NCBI RefSeq assembly: GCF_018139565.1 | Contig: NZ_JAGSPK010000004.1 | Span: forward strand, 186,001-250,000 | Direction: 5' to 3' | Source: Cognatundibacterium rivi | Lineage (GTDB): Bacteria > Pseudomonadota > Gammaproteobacteria > Burkholderiales > Burkholderiaceae_D | Length of the DNA stretch: 64,000 nucleotides | Part shown: piece after piece, positions 52,464 to 62,456 of the stretch | Numbering within the stretch: position 1 is the first letter of the stretch | Layout: each line of letters begins with the position of its first letter | Made by a program: the position numbers and the translations under genes | Notes under the pieces: model-generated | Databases searched by the model: none | What the model was told of the DNA's origin: nothing | Seen by the model: the letters and a program-made list of their open reading frames with translations, nothing else

Positions 52464-54062
52464 ATGTCTGACAATGTTGCGGCTATTGGTAAAGAGTATG
52501 TCTTGCAGGATCATGAAACCATCGTTTCTAAAACAGACATCAAAGGCCGGATTACCTATGTGAGTGATGATTTTGTCCGCATCAGCGGATTTTCTGCCGA
52601 AGAATTAATCGGTGCTCCGCATAATATTGTTCGCCATCCCGATATGCCTCCCGCCGCTTTTGCCGATTTATGGGCGACGGTTAAAAGTGGGCGCGCCTGG
52701 TCCGGGCTGGTCAAAAATCGTTGTAAAAACGGTGATTATTACTGGGTTGAAGCGACGGCTGCGCCATTGATGCACAACGGTCAGATCGTCGGCTTTACTT
52801 CAATACGGGTGAAGCCGGATCGCGAACAGGTTCGCGCGGCAGAAGCTGCCTATGCGGCGATAAGTAATGGTGATAAATCGGTACGTATCATTGATGGCGC
52901 CGTCGTTCCGGTTCCTTTGTTTAAAGGGGCGGCTTATTTCTCCGGCCTCAGCGTATGTGCTTTGCTGAATTTGTATGCGATCGCGATGCTGGTTTTACTG
53001 AGCGTGATCACTGTTCTGAGTCTGGGGCCGGATTTTACCGGTACGGATTATGTGATCGCTGGTTTAAGTTTGTCGGCAGGTGTGGCGACTTTGCTGGTAT
53101 TGCAGCGTCTGCGACGGCAAGTGGTGCAGCCTTTGCTGATGTTGGATGAGTGCATACAGACGATGACATCCGGTGATTTATCCGTCACTATCCGCGCCGG
53201 TGGCGCAAATGAAGTCGGACGCGTGACGCAGTCATTACGCGTATTACAAACGAATATCAAATTGCTGATCGGACAGATCAAGCAAACCACCGAGCATGTC
53301 CGCAATGGTGCCAGCCAGGTGGCGGCTGGTAACGCCGATTTGTCGTCGCGCACCGAAACGCAGGCAAGTTCGCTGGAAGAAACTGCATCGTCGATGGAAG
53401 AGCTGACGTCCACCGTCAGACAAAACGCTGACAATTCAACACAAGCCAGTCACATCGTGATGTCTGCGGCGCAAGTGGCGGAAAAGGGCGGTGTTGCGGT
53501 GGCGAATGTGGTCAACACGATGGGCGCGATTAAACAAAGTTCGGGCAAAATTGCGGACATCATTAGCGTGATTGACGGCATCGCGTTTCAGACAAATATT
53601 CTGGCATTAAATGCAGCTGTCGAAGCTGCCCGTGCAGGTGAGCAAGGGCGCGGCTTTGCCGTGGTTGCGAATGAAGTGCGGCAGCTGGCACATCGCAGCG
53701 CTGACGCTGCGAAAGAAATCAAAGACCTGATACAGGATTCGGAGGCTCAGATAGAGCAAGGCGCTCGTTTGGTGGATGAAGCCGGGCATACGATGGAAGA
53801 AATCGTCAGCAGCGTAAAGCGTGCCGCCGACATCATGCATGAAATTACCAGCGCGAGTCAGGAACAGAGTGCCGGGATTCATCAGATTAATGATGCGGTA
53901 ACGCAGATGGACGATATGACGCAGAAAAATGCGGCACTTGTCGAGCAGGCGGCCGCATCTGCTGACGGCTTAAAAGGACAATCGCTGACCTTAATTTCGC
54001 TGGTGAATTCATTTAAACTGGTCAAGACAGTCCGGCACCGGGATGCCGCATGTATCAACTGA
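52464..54062 (+). CDS. PAS-domain methyl-accepting chemotaxis protein (Aer-like)
   Basis: This is a 532-residue receptor without a periplasmic domain. The N-terminal PAS domain (about 10-115) carries [32 protein letters not shown] and [14 protein letters not shown], like the FAD-binding energy sensor Aer. Two hydrophobic helices (about 150-210) lie close together, then HAMP and a signalling tip with [18 protein letters not shown] and [14 protein letters not shown]. It probably senses redox state or oxygen. ATG 52464 is preferred over TTG 52458 because AAAGG lies seven bases upstream. Confidence 0.93.
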   Translation: MSDNVAAIGKEYVLQDHETIVSKTDIKGRITYVSDDFVRISGFSAEELIGAPHNIVRHPDMPPAAFADLWATVKSGRAWSGLVKNRCKNGDYYWVEATAAPLMHNGQIVGFTSIRVKPDREQVRAAEAAYAAISNGDKSVRIIDGAVVPVPLFKGAAYFSGLSVCALLNLYAIAMLVLLSVITVLSLGPDFTGTDYVIAGLSLSAGVATLLVLQRLRRQVVQPLLMLDECIQTMTSGDLSVTIRAGGANEVGRVTQSLRVLQTNIKLLIGQIKQTTEHVRNGASQVAAGNADLSSRTETQASSLEETASSMEELTSTVRQNADNSTQASHIVMSAAQVAEKGGVAVANVVNTMGAIKQSSGKIADIISVIDGIAFQTNILALNAAVEAARAGEQGRGFAVVANEVRQLAHRSADAAKEIKDLIQDSEAQIEQGARLVDEAGHTMEEIVSSVKRAADIMHEITSASQEQSAGIHQINDAVTQMDDMTQKNAALVEQAAASADGLKGQSLTLISLVNSFKLVKTVRHRDAACIN

Positions 54063-54185
54063 CATTGAGTATTACCGGTACATTAATATATTTAAAGTAT
54101 GAATATAAATAAAATTTGATATTTGACATATATAAAGTTGAAGTGCACTCTCGCTGTTCCACATCTGATTCTGCAGGAGAAAGCT

Positions 54186-56051
54186 ATGCCGCAATACCGT
54201 TCACGCACTACCACACATGGCCGCAATATGGCGGGTGCCCGCGCACTCTGGCGCGCCACCGGCATGAAAGACGGTGATTTCGATAAACCTATCATCGCCG
54301 TCGTCAATTCATTTACGCAGTTCGTGCCTGGGCATGTGCATCTGAAAGATCTGGGGCAACTGGTTGCGCGTGAAATTGAAGCGGCTGGCGGTGTCGCCAA
54401 AGAATTCAATACGATTGCCGTGGATGACGGTATTGCGATGGGCCACGGCGGTATGCTGTATTCATTGCCTTCGCGTGATCTGATTGCCGATTCCGTCGAA
54501 TACATGGTGAACGCGCACTGTGCCGATGCGATGGTCTGTATTTCGAATTGCGACAAAATCACGCCTGGTATGCTGATGGCAGCAATGCGCATCAATATTC
54601 CTGTGGTGTTTATTTCCGGCGGTCCGATGGAAGCGGGCAAAGTGCTGAAGGTGGTGGATGGCGCGAAAAAAGTGATCAAGCTTGATCTGATCGACGCCAT
54701 GATCAAAGCTGGTGACAGCTCGGTCAGTGATGCGGATGTGGCCGAGATCGAACGTTCGGCGTGTCCGACTTGCGGTTCCTGTTCTGGCATGTTCACCGCG
54801 AATTCGATGAACTGCCTGACCGAAGCGCTGGGTCTGGCCTTGCCGGGCAATGGCACTATCGTTGCAACGCATTCGGATCGCAAAGAATTATTTTTACAAG
54901 CTGGCCGCCTGATCGTCGATCTGGCAAAACGCTATTACGAGCAGGATGATGCGTCGGTTTTACCGCGCAGCATCGCCTCAAAAGCCGCATTTGAAAACGC
55001 GATGGCACTCGATGTATCGATGGGCGGTTCCACCAATACTGTATTGCATTTGCTGGCGGCGGCAAATGAGGCTGGTGTGGCATTCACTATGGCAGACATC
55101 GACCGCATTTCACGCAAAGTGCCTTGCCTGTGCAAAGTGGCACCGATGACAGATAAATTCCACATCGAAGACGTGCATCGTGCCGGTGGCATCATCAGCA
55201 TTCTGGGTGAGTTGGCGCGTGCCGGTTTGCTTGATACGTCGTTGCCGACGATACACAGCAAAACCATGGGCGACGCGATTGCGAAATACGATATCGCCGT
55301 CAGCAAGGACGCAGCCGTTCAGCAATTGTTCCGCGCTGCGCCCGGTGGCGTGCCAACACAGGTCGCGTTTTCACAATCGGAACGTTTCGATCAGAACGAT
55401 ACCGACCGCAGTGCGGGTTGTATCCGCGATAAAGCGCATGCCTATTCGCAAGATGGTGGCCTCGCCGTGTTGTACGGCAATCTGGCGGAAAAAGGGTGCA
55501 TCGTCAAAACGGCAGGTGTCGATGAAAGTATTTTGAAATTCACCGGTAAAGCGCGTGTCTTTGAAAGTCAGGATGCCGCTGTTGAAGCGATCCTCGGCGA
55601 TACCGTGCATGAAGGTGATGTCGTCGTGATTCGTTACGAAGGACCGAAAGGCGGCCCTGGTATGCAGGAAATGCTGTATCCGACCTCGTACATCAAATCC
55701 AAAGGTCTGGGCAAGGCCTGCGCCTTGTTTACCGATGGTCGTTTCTCTGGCGGTTCGTCTGGTCTGGTGATTGGTCATGCCTCACCGGAAGCCGCAGAAG
55801 GCGGCACGATAGGTCTGGTCGAAGAGGGCGATATCATCGAGATCAATATTCCTGAACGCACCATCCATCTGCGTGTCAGCGATGCCGATCTTGCTGCCCG
55901 TCGCAGTGCGATGGAAGCGCGTGGCGATGCGGCATGGTTGCCAGTCAATCGTGATCGCTATGTCTCGCAGGCATTGCAGGCATACGCGGCATTGGCAACG
56001 TCGGCAGATCGCGGTGCGGTGCGTGATTTGTCGCAGTTAAAGCGCAAATAA
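54186..56051 (+). CDS. ilvD: Dihydroxy-acid dehydratase
   Basis: This is a cytosolic iron-sulfur dehydratase of 621 residues for valine, leucine and isoleucine synthesis. Cluster and metal cysteines are in [12 protein letters not shown] and [19 protein letters not shown]. The C-terminal part has [17 protein letters not shown] and [15 protein letters not shown]. The start at 54186 has AGGAGA upstream and gives the usual length; a frame from 54123 lacks both. The gene stands alone and is followed by a terminator. Confidence 0.96.
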   Translation: MPQYRSRTTTHGRNMAGARALWRATGMKDGDFDKPIIAVVNSFTQFVPGHVHLKDLGQLVAREIEAAGGVAKEFNTIAVDDGIAMGHGGMLYSLPSRDLIADSVEYMVNAHCADAMVCISNCDKITPGMLMAAMRINIPVVFISGGPMEAGKVLKVVDGAKKVIKLDLIDAMIKAGDSSVSDADVAEIERSACPTCGSCSGMFTANSMNCLTEALGLALPGNGTIVATHSDRKELFLQAGRLIVDLAKRYYEQDDASVLPRSIASKAAFENAMALDVSMGGSTNTVLHLLAAANEAGVAFTMADIDRISRKVPCLCKVAPMTDKFHIEDVHRAGGIISILGELARAGLLDTSLPTIHSKTMGDAIAKYDIAVSKDAAVQQLFRAAPGGVPTQVAFSQSERFDQNDTDRSAGCIRDKAHAYSQDGGLAVLYGNLAEKGCIVKTAGVDESILKFTGKARVFESQDAAVEAILGDTVHEGDVVVIRYEGPKGGPGMQEMLYPTSYIKSKGLGKACALFTDGRFSGGSSGLVIGHASPEAAEGGTIGLVEEGDIIEINIPERTIHLRVSDADLAARRSAMEARGDAAWLPVNRDRYVSQALQAYAALATSADRGAVRDLSQLKRK

Positions 56052-56141
56052 GCTGAAACAGACATTCGCCAGACATCTGGCGGCGGGTCTGAGTTTGGCC
56101 AGAATTTGGCCTGAGTCTGGTCTGATATGAGCCGGAAAATC

Positions 56142-56176
56142 AACAGGGTGATAGCGTCAGCTACACCCTGTTTTTT
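56142..56176 (+). terminator. Terminator of ilvD
   Basis: AACAGGGTG and CACCCTGTT pair and are followed by six T residues. It lies 90 bases past the ilvD stop. Confidence 0.85.
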
Positions 56177-56852
56177 ATTCCGGATAAGGCTTGTATTCGT
56201 TGATGACGACGAAACAAAAAAAGGCCATCATCGTGTGTCTGTCTTTCTCTCTGTTTATTCCGGGTTTGGATAGGCATCATTGACCACGCACCATCGTTGT
56301 AAATTTTCCTCAGATGGCTTCAGGCATAGGCGATTAGAAGAATCGCCCCAAATGTATTAAAAAATGTTAATCGATAACAAGCTGGAAACAGAGTCAATTC
56401 TCTCTGCTCTATGAAGCAGCAGATAAACCGCAGGTTTCTTTGTCTGATCGACATTATGCAGAAGATAACGCAATGTCTACATCTGATATTTCTTTGATAA
56501 ATCAAGCTGCTACGGCAGTTTGCGCGTTCACGCTATCATTCGTCTCAGGCAGCACGCCTGTTTGTCGGAACTATTTTTTTACATCACTTGCATCCGCTTT
56601 TCTTTTGACGAAAAGCATGAACGAATAATCGCGGCCTCCCGCGATTGCACCAACTTCTGCAATTGAGCCGATCTGCATCGGCGACCTGATTTGCGCCCGC
56701 ATTGTCGTGCCGTCAGGTTCGGTTCACCGAAATAGTTTTTCTGCATGTCGTGTTTGGTATTCCCATAATAAATTCCGAGCGATCGTGATGACTGACTTCA
56801 GACCAATCTGAGGCAGCGCATTGGTGATCGGTCGTCATCATCAGGAGAAAAA
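56177..56852. other. Gap of about 680 bases without a supported gene
   Basis: No convincing coding region is seen. A 62-codon frame at 56440-56628 has no ribosome-binding site or recognisable domain and is not called. The last 30 bases hold a ribosome-binding site (AGGAG) for the next gene. Confidence 0.5.
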
Positions 56853-57884
56853 ATGAAATTTCCTCAGTCCACTATGCGCCGTGTTGTGCTCAGTACCGTC
56901 TTGTTTGGTGCGTCAGGCTTTGCTTCGTTTGCGCAGGCAGCAGAAAACAATGAAGTGGCCGTGCCTATGGGTTTCTGGAATCTGGATTCGGCCATTCTGC
57001 CTTTGTCCGGCACTTACGGCCAAGTGTTGCTGGCGAACTATCGCGCCGACAGCGTGAAAGGCAGCGACGGCAATGACATCGCTTTCCATAAAAATATCAG
57101 CGGCATTCCGGTGACCGTGAATGGCACAGTCAATGCAAAAATCAAAGTTGATGGCATTATTCCCAAGCTCAATTACATCAGCGAAGAAGCAATACTCGGC
57201 GGCCGTTACGGTGGCTACATTGCGATTCCTTTGTTGAAAAAATCACGCGACGTCGTGGTGTCGGTCACAACCCCGTTGCCGACAGCGCTTCAGCAAAAAA
57301 TCGGTGCGCAGGCATCCGCTGCGGCCAGCGGCAGCACCAGCGGTCTGGGTGATATCGAACTCGCTGGTTTTATTGGCTGGAAATATGAAAGCCTGTCGAT
57401 AGTCGCAGCGATGAATGTTGATTTGCCTACCGGTTCCTTTGACAGAAACAGCCAGGTGAATCTGGGCATGAATTCATATTCATTCCGTCCGTTGGTATCA
57501 GCGGCATGGTCAACTGAATCCGGCTTTGATTTTGCCGCATCGCTGGCCTACAACATCAGTACCGCGAATCGCGATACCGATTACAAATCTGGTCAGTATC
57601 TGCATCTTGAATATGTCGGCAGCTACCAGTTTTCCAATAACGTCAAAGCAGGTTTGCACGGTTATTACCTGAAGCAGACAACCTACGATAAAGATCCGAA
57701 CGGCACCAGTGCGCTGCCACTGATTAATGGCAATAAAGCACGTGCAGCGTCGCTGGGGCCGGTGATCAGCTATCAGACCGATGATCTGAAAACACAGGTC
57801 GAATTCAAGTATCTGAAAGAGTTTTCAGCACGCTCACGTCCGCAGGGCGATTTGTTTCTGCTGACGCTGAGCCGGATGTTCTGA
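56853..57884 (+). CDS. Outer-membrane protein, phenol-degradation MetA-like family
   Basis: This is a beta-barrel protein of 343 residues with a signal peptide ending near residue 30 (FAQA before AEN). It belongs to the family often annotated MetA-pathway or SphA-like. GDIELAGFIGWKY, VDLPTGSF and SFRPLVSAAW are characteristic, and the protein ends LLTLSRMF with the terminal aromatic of outer-membrane barrels. These proteins are thought to pass hydrophobic compounds, but no aromatic-degradation genes are nearby. The real substrate is unknown. Confidence 0.82.
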   Translation: MKFPQSTMRRVVLSTVLFGASGFASFAQAAENNEVAVPMGFWNLDSAILPLSGTYGQVLLANYRADSVKGSDGNDIAFHKNISGIPVTVNGTVNAKIKVDGIIPKLNYISEEAILGGRYGGYIAIPLLKKSRDVVVSVTTPLPTALQQKIGAQASAAASGSTSGLGDIELAGFIGWKYESLSIVAAMNVDLPTGSFDRNSQVNLGMNSYSFRPLVSAAWSTESGFDFAASLAYNISTANRDTDYKSGQYLHLEYVGSYQFSNNVKAGLHGYYLKQTTYDKDPNGTSALPLINGNKARAASLGPVISYQTDDLKTQVEFKYLKEFSARSRPQGDLFLLTLSRMF

Positions 57885-57935
57885 TCGGCAGTTGTAGCAA
57901 TGGATAACAATTAAAAAAAATCTGAGGAGATACGC

Positions 57936-58559
57936 ATGAAGGCAGTAAAGCACACAAGGCAGATGAGGCACATTATGCAGATCGCACGCATGATGTGCAT
58001 CGTTGTCGGTCTGGCTGGCAGTTTATCGCCAGCACAGGCGGCCAACGAACCAGTGTCGCAAGTTCTGGAAGAGTCGGTACAGATCGACGGCCAGCGTTTA
58101 AATCTGAATGGCAGCGGCACGCATATCATCAAGCGCGTTAAAATTTTCAACATCGGTCTGTACACCACTAAACCGAGAAATAACACGCCTGATCTGCTGG
58201 CGTCGCCCGGCCCGGTGCGTCTGAAACTGGTGATGGTGAAAGAGGTCGATAGTGAATTGATGAGCCGGCGTTTTCTCGCCGACATCCGTTCCAGCACCAC
58301 CAAAGAAGAACGCAATCAACTGGTTTATCAACTGATGGCGCTTGGTGAAGGTTTTGCCAGAATGGGTGATTGGAAAGTCGGCGATGTGATGACGATAGAT
58401 TGGAGCCAGGGCAAGGGCACCGTGTTTCGCTCAAACAACCGGCAAATCGGCGAAACGCTGAAAGACGATCTGACCATGCACGCGATTCTGAAAATCTGGT
58501 TAGGCGATAACGTCGCCGATAACAAACTGAAACGCTTATTGCTGGGCGATAAAGAGTAA
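57936..58559 (+). CDS. Secreted chalcone-isomerase-like protein
   Basis: This is a 207-residue protein with a signal peptide ending near residue 35 (SPAQA before ANE). The bacterial chalcone-isomerase-like domain shows GTHIIKRVKIFNIGLYTTK, RRFLADIRSS and a C-terminal ILKIWLGDNVAD. Bacterial members are periplasmic; some bind fatty acids or heme-like ligands, and true chalcone isomerase activity is not expected. GGAG lies 9 bases before the start. It follows the MetA-like gene by 51 bases and may share its transcript. Confidence 0.85.
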   Translation: MKAVKHTRQMRHIMQIARMMCIVVGLAGSLSPAQAANEPVSQVLEESVQIDGQRLNLNGSGTHIIKRVKIFNIGLYTTKPRNNTPDLLASPGPVRLKLVMVKEVDSELMSRRFLADIRSSTTKEERNQLVYQLMALGEGFARMGDWKVGDVMTIDWSQGKGTVFRSNNRQIGETLKDDLTMHAILKIWLGDNVADNKLKRLLLGDKE

Positions 58560-58937
58560 AAAATAACAGATACAAAAAACACTGGCAGTCCGGTCATCAT
58601 GACAAGGTTGCCACTATCAGGGATGCATGACGATGATTTGTTCGTTGCGCATTCCTGATTTTTTTTGCCATGTGCCGACAGCTCTGCACAACTTGTATTT
58701 TTCCACATCATCCCTATTTATTTGAGCAAGCAAAGAACGTCGCTAACGAGAGCCATATCGGGTATGTCGGACGTATCCGCCTCTGGTCGTTTATACTCTT
58801 GGTCTTCGCTGTATCGGCTGTATTTAATTTCTCAACTGATCGGCAGACGCATTTACCGCAACAGGATAAGCGCAATAGACGGCTATTGCGTTGCCCCGCA
58901 AGACGGGAATCCACTCAACAGAATTCGCGAGCACTGT
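58560..58937 (+). other. ribA upstream region
   Basis: This 378-base gap has no supported gene. A perfect hairpin CGCAATAG/CTATTGCG (58871-58890) lies about 50 bases before the ribA start. No FMN riboswitch motif is seen. Confidence 0.4.
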
Positions 58938-59570
58938 ATGTCAAGCAACAATCCGCCTGTAGAACAAGAAAAGCTGGCGCTGGAATACGTCGATTCCTGC
59001 AACTTACCGACAACCTGGGCAAACTTCCGCATGCATGCGTTTGTTGAACCCGCCACGGGCAAAGAACACATTGCCCTGACGCTGGGCGATGTCGCCGATG
59101 GCAAGCCAGTGCTGGCGCGTATCCATTCCGAATGTCTGACCGGTGACGCCTTGTTCAGCCTGCGCTGTGATTGCGGCCCGCAACTCGAAATGGCGCTCAA
59201 AAAAATTGCCGACGAAGGCCGTGGCGCTTTGCTGTATCTGCGTCAGGAAGGGCGTGGCATCGGCTTGCTGAATAAAGTTCGCGCTTATCATCTGCAGGAC
59301 GATGGCGCCGATACCGTCGAGGCCAATCAGCGCCTGGGCTTTGCTGCTGATCTGCGCAATTACAGCCTCGTTGAACCGATGCTGCAACATCTCGGCATCC
59401 ATTCCCTGCGCCTGATGACGAACAACCCGCGCAAATTGTCTGCGATGGAAGGATTAAAAGTCACGATCACCGAACACGTGCCACTGATCATCGAACGCAA
59501 CCCCTACAACGACCGCTACCTGAACACCAAGGTCAGCAAACTCGGCCACATGTTGTCACCGGAACTTTGA
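58938..59570 (+). CDS. ribA: GTP cyclohydrolase II
   Basis: This is a cytosolic zinc enzyme of 210 residues that opens GTP in the first step of riboflavin synthesis. Zinc cysteines are in SECLTGDALFSLRCDCG, and the catalytic region has LRQEGRGIGLLNKVRAY. The GVxSLRLMTNNPRKL-type substrate loop appears as LRLMTNNPRKLSAMEG. The start at 58938 fits the family length (E. coli 196). The frame extends upstream to 58665, but that part has no similarity to RibA. It stands apart from other riboflavin genes and has its own terminator. Confidence 0.95.
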   Translation: MSSNNPPVEQEKLALEYVDSCNLPTTWANFRMHAFVEPATGKEHIALTLGDVADGKPVLARIHSECLTGDALFSLRCDCGPQLEMALKKIADEGRGALLYLRQEGRGIGLLNKVRAYHLQDDGADTVEANQRLGFAADLRNYSLVEPMLQHLGIHSLRLMTNNPRKLSAMEGLKVTITEHVPLIIERNPYNDRYLNTKVSKLGHMLSPEL

Positions 59571-59681
59571 ACAGCCGGATAAAAAAAACAGCAGCTAAGA
59601 CAGACACTAAAAAGCAGCTGAAAAGCGCAACTGATTTGCGCTGATTTCACGCTTGCCGACATCGCATTCTTCGTATTCTTC

Positions 59682-59716
59682 AAAAGCGGAACCACAAAAG
59701 GTTCCGCTTTTTTTTG
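59682..59716 (+). terminator. Terminator of ribA
   Basis: AAAGCGGAACC and GGTTCCGCTTT pair and are followed by a run of T. The hairpin is part of a stretch that recurs, diverged, at 62173-62200. Confidence 0.9.
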
Positions 59717-59761
59717 CCTGTAACGCTAGTCATACGCAAAAATGGCTTTTGGAGCAAAAAA

Positions 59762-59834
59762 TATACTCCCGGGGGGTATATTTAAAAGCCCTTTGTTTCT
59801 AAGGAGATGAAGGCGTTTTTGCCATATACTCCCC
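59762..59834 (+). repeat. Dispersed repeat R, copy 4, with extended upstream similarity
   Basis: TATACTCCCGGGGGGTATAT begins the copy and CATATACTCCCC ends it. From 59656 onward (including the ribA terminator) the sequence matches the region 62156-62324 almost throughout. The rest of this 430-base gap holds no gene. Confidence 0.88.
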
Positions 59835-60000
59835 TGAAAGTGCTTGATTAACCGACTTTTTCGTATTGCTGCACCGCGTACCGCTTCGCGCGCAGGCGAT
59901 GCGTTTGCGTGCAAAAAAAATCAAAGACAACCATTGACTCGAACTGCCCAGATAACGTGAAGATCAACTTATCGGTGGCAGTTAATTGCTGTACAGAGAA

Positions 60001-60903
60001 TTACCCGATGTTGATGCCTATCTGATCGCGTAACCAGCGATGAGCGGGATCGTTATCACTGCGTGGATGCCAGGCAATTGACAGGTCGAATTTGCCTGCT
60101 TCAATCGGCAGATCAATAATATCCAGGCGATCGGCATGTGCCTTAAGAAAGTCTTCTGGCATAGTGCAGACGAAATCAGTACTGGCAATGATCGTTGGCA
60201 CCAGACTGTACTGCGGTACTGATGCTACGACTTCGCGCTGTAAGCCATGCGTTTTCAGCAGCTCGTCCATAAAACCGCTAAAGCCCCCTTCGTTGGACAC
60301 AATGACATGACGCATGGCGCAGTATTGCTCCAGCGTGAGTTCGCCAATACCCCGGGGATGTCCTTTACGTTGTCCCAGCTTGTGAGCGCCACTCGTCATC
60401 TGTCTGGTCCGTAGGGATTCCGGCACAAAACGACTGGCGCAGGCCAGCAAGTCAATTTCTCCGCGCTCCATCTGGGCAACAATGCGATCAAGGTCATGCG
60501 GCACGACAGCCAGCCTCAAGCCTCGGCCACCATTACTGTCAAGCTGTCTGATCACAGCCATCATCACGGTGGTTGTGCAATTATCGTTTCCAGCAATGCG
60601 AAAAGTGTGTTTGCTGTTTTTCGGGTCAAACGAGGGTACTGCACTGATCGCCTGTCCGAGTGCCTCGAGCGCGCTGCGTAGTGGTTGTTGCAGATCTGAT
60701 GCTCTGGGCGTAGGAATCATGCCGCGCCCATTTTCTGCGGTCATCAGTAGCGGGTCGCCAAACAGATCTCGCAAGCGCGCGAGTTGGGCCGACATGGCCG
60801 GTTGACTCAGGTGTAACCGGTTGGCGGCACGTGTCACGTTTTTCTCTTCCAGCAGCATGTCTAACGACACCAGCAGCGGCAAATCAGGGCCTCTTATATC
60901 CAT
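60001..60903 (-). CDS. LysR-family transcriptional regulator
   Basis: This is a DNA-binding activator or repressor of 300 residues. The helix-turn-helix lies at about 18-60 (EEKNVTRAANRLHLSQPAMSAQLARLR), followed by a two-lobed periplasmic-binding-like effector domain. It is divergent from the metallo-beta-lactamase gene with 96 bases between the start codons, the standard layout for LysR control of the neighbour. The effector is unknown. The pair is flanked by two copies of a long repeat. Confidence 0.9.
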   Translation of the reverse strand: MDIRGPDLPLLVSLDMLLEEKNVTRAANRLHLSQPAMSAQLARLRDLFGDPLLMTAENGRGMIPTPRASDLQQPLRSALEALGQAISAVPSFDPKNSKHTFRIAGNDNCTTTVMMAVIRQLDSNGGRGLRLAVVPHDLDRIVAQMERGEIDLLACASRFVPESLRTRQMTSGAHKLGQRKGHPRGIGELTLEQYCAMRHVIVSNEGGFSGFMDELLKTHGLQREVVASVPQYSLVPTIIASTDFVCTMPEDFLKAHADRLDIIDLPIEAGKFDLSIAWHPRSDNDPAHRWLRDQIGINIG

Positions 60904-60999
60904 GAAATTTATACCTTGTATATCAATGATCGATTTTATGTATGCATTGTAAATTGGTTTAATGCGTGTCTGTTTAACTTCACAGATGAAAGATACTCC

Positions 61000-61965
61000 A
61001 TGAAATTATTACCCTTTATTGCTGCCTTATCCGCAGCGCTTTCTTTGCAAGCATCGTTTGCTTATGCAGAAGCGCCAATGTCCACAACGGCGGCCTCTGG
61101 CGTTTATCGCATGCAACTCGGCGAATTCGAGGTTTCAACCTTGTCGGATGGCACTGTAACTATTCCCATCGACAAACTGCTCACCAATATCAAGCCAGCC
61201 GTTCTCGCAGAGTCGCTCAAACAAGCAGATCTGGCACCGATGATGGAAACGTCGATCAATACGTTTTTGATCAATACAGGCAGCAAACTGATTCTGGTTG
61301 ACACAGGTGCCGGTGACTCGTTCAAGACACCCATAGTGGCAAAAGCAGGGCGTCTTCAGCAGAGCCTGAAAAACGCTGGCTATAAGGCCGAGCAGGTCGA
61401 CATAGTCTTGCTGACGCACATACATGGAGATCATTCGGGAGGTTTGTCGCTCGATGGCCAACGTCTGTTTCCTAATGCAGACATCTTTGTCGACGAACAC
61501 GATGCCAAGTTCTGGCTGGATCGATCTAACGAGGCAAACGCAGCGCCCGGTCAGCGGCACGGGTTCGCAGAGGCAGAAGCGATGCTCGGCCCCTATGTAA
61601 AGGCAGGACGTCTGAAAACATTTAATGGTGCAACGCAAATCACAAATGGTGTCCGTTCACGCCCAGCGTACGGACATACTCCGGGGCACAGTTACTATGA
61701 AGTCGAGAGCGGTGGGCAAAAACTGTTGCTGATCGGAGATATGATCCATGCCACTGCGACGCAAATGTCTCATCCGGAAACGACCATTGTGTTCGACGTA
61801 GACGCCATGAAAGCAAGGCAGCAGCGCACATCTTTTCTATCTGAAGTTGTGAAACAAGGGTATTGGATAGGCGCAGCACATATTTCTTTCCCTGGCCTGG
61901 GGCATATCCATTATGCCGGCAAGGGCTCTTACCGCTGGCAGCCAGCTAACTACAGTGCATGGTGA
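61000..61965 (+). CDS. Secreted metallo-beta-lactamase-fold hydrolase
   Basis: This is an exported hydrolase of 321 residues with a signal peptide of about 23 (FAYA before EAP). The binuclear-zinc motif is T-H140-I-H142-G-D144-H145-SGG, and later ligands occur in GHTPGHSYYEV and DMIHATATQ. The fold and the lengthy N-terminal part resemble periplasmic lactonase or esterase members of the superfamily, including some that degrade acyl-homoserine lactones. The substrate cannot be told from sequence. The start at 61000 gives a proper signal peptide, while the frame from 60916 does not. It is probably controlled by the divergent LysR protein. Confidence 0.86.
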   Translation: MKLLPFIAALSAALSLQASFAYAEAPMSTTAASGVYRMQLGEFEVSTLSDGTVTIPIDKLLTNIKPAVLAESLKQADLAPMMETSINTFLINTGSKLILVDTGAGDSFKTPIVAKAGRLQQSLKNAGYKAEQVDIVLLTHIHGDHSGGLSLDGQRLFPNADIFVDEHDAKFWLDRSNEANAAPGQRHGFAEAEAMLGPYVKAGRLKTFNGATQITNGVRSRPAYGHTPGHSYYEVESGGQKLLLIGDMIHATATQMSHPETTIVFDVDAMKARQQRTSFLSEVVKQGYWIGAAHISFPGLGHIHYAGKGSYRWQPANYSAW

Positions 61966-62012
61966 AGATCAAGAGGCACGCAATGAATAACTGATTAAAG
62001 CGATTTCCTCTG

Positions 62013-62061
62013 GAAGTAATTCAGATAAACGCGCGAAATGGCGATATATCTGAATTACTTC
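62013..62061. repeat. 15-base perfect inverted repeat after the metallo-hydrolase gene
   Basis: GAAGTAATTCAGATA and TATCTGAATTACTTC are exact complements with 19 bases between. There is no T-run. It could be a protein-binding site or an RNA hairpin that shields the 3' end of the upstream transcript. Confidence 0.7.
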
Positions 62062-62251
62062 TGGTCGCTATAGAATTGGTTTGCGGGGCACAAAAAGCGA
62101 AAGCAACACCGAATAAAATCGGGTGACTCTGCTACGTTTACTGATCCTACTCAGGCCGACATCGCATTTCCAAAAGAGGAACCGCGACAGGTTCCGTTTT
62201 CTTATGCATGTAATGCCAGTTATACTCAAAAATGGCTTGTGGAGCAAAAAA

Positions 62252-62324
62252 TATACTCCCGGGAGTATATTTTAAAGCCCTTTGTTTCTAAGGAGATGAA
62301 GGCGTTTTTGCCATATACTCCCCT
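62252..62324 (+). repeat. Dispersed repeat R, copy 5, with extended upstream similarity
   Basis: The palindrome TATACTCCCGGGAGTATA opens the copy and CATATACTCCCC closes it. The central 40 bases are nearly identical to copy 4. Similarity extends upstream to 62156, including a GGAACC/GGTTCC hairpin corresponding to the ribA terminator. The 491-base gap from 61966 contains no gene. Confidence 0.88.
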
Positions 62325-62456
62325 TAAAAAGCCTGTTTCAGAGATAAATCGCTGTCAGCGGAAGTACTTTCCAGTCACCCTCGGAATACGTATGCAACGC
62401 TCTCTACCCGGATTTCTTTCAGGCCTCAGCAGGCATTGCGCCATTTAACACCCAGC

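Noticed and set aside
56440-56628. A 62-codon plus-strand frame between ilvD and the MetA-like gene
   Set aside because: No ribosome-binding site, no recognisable domain, and composition like the surrounding non-coding DNA.
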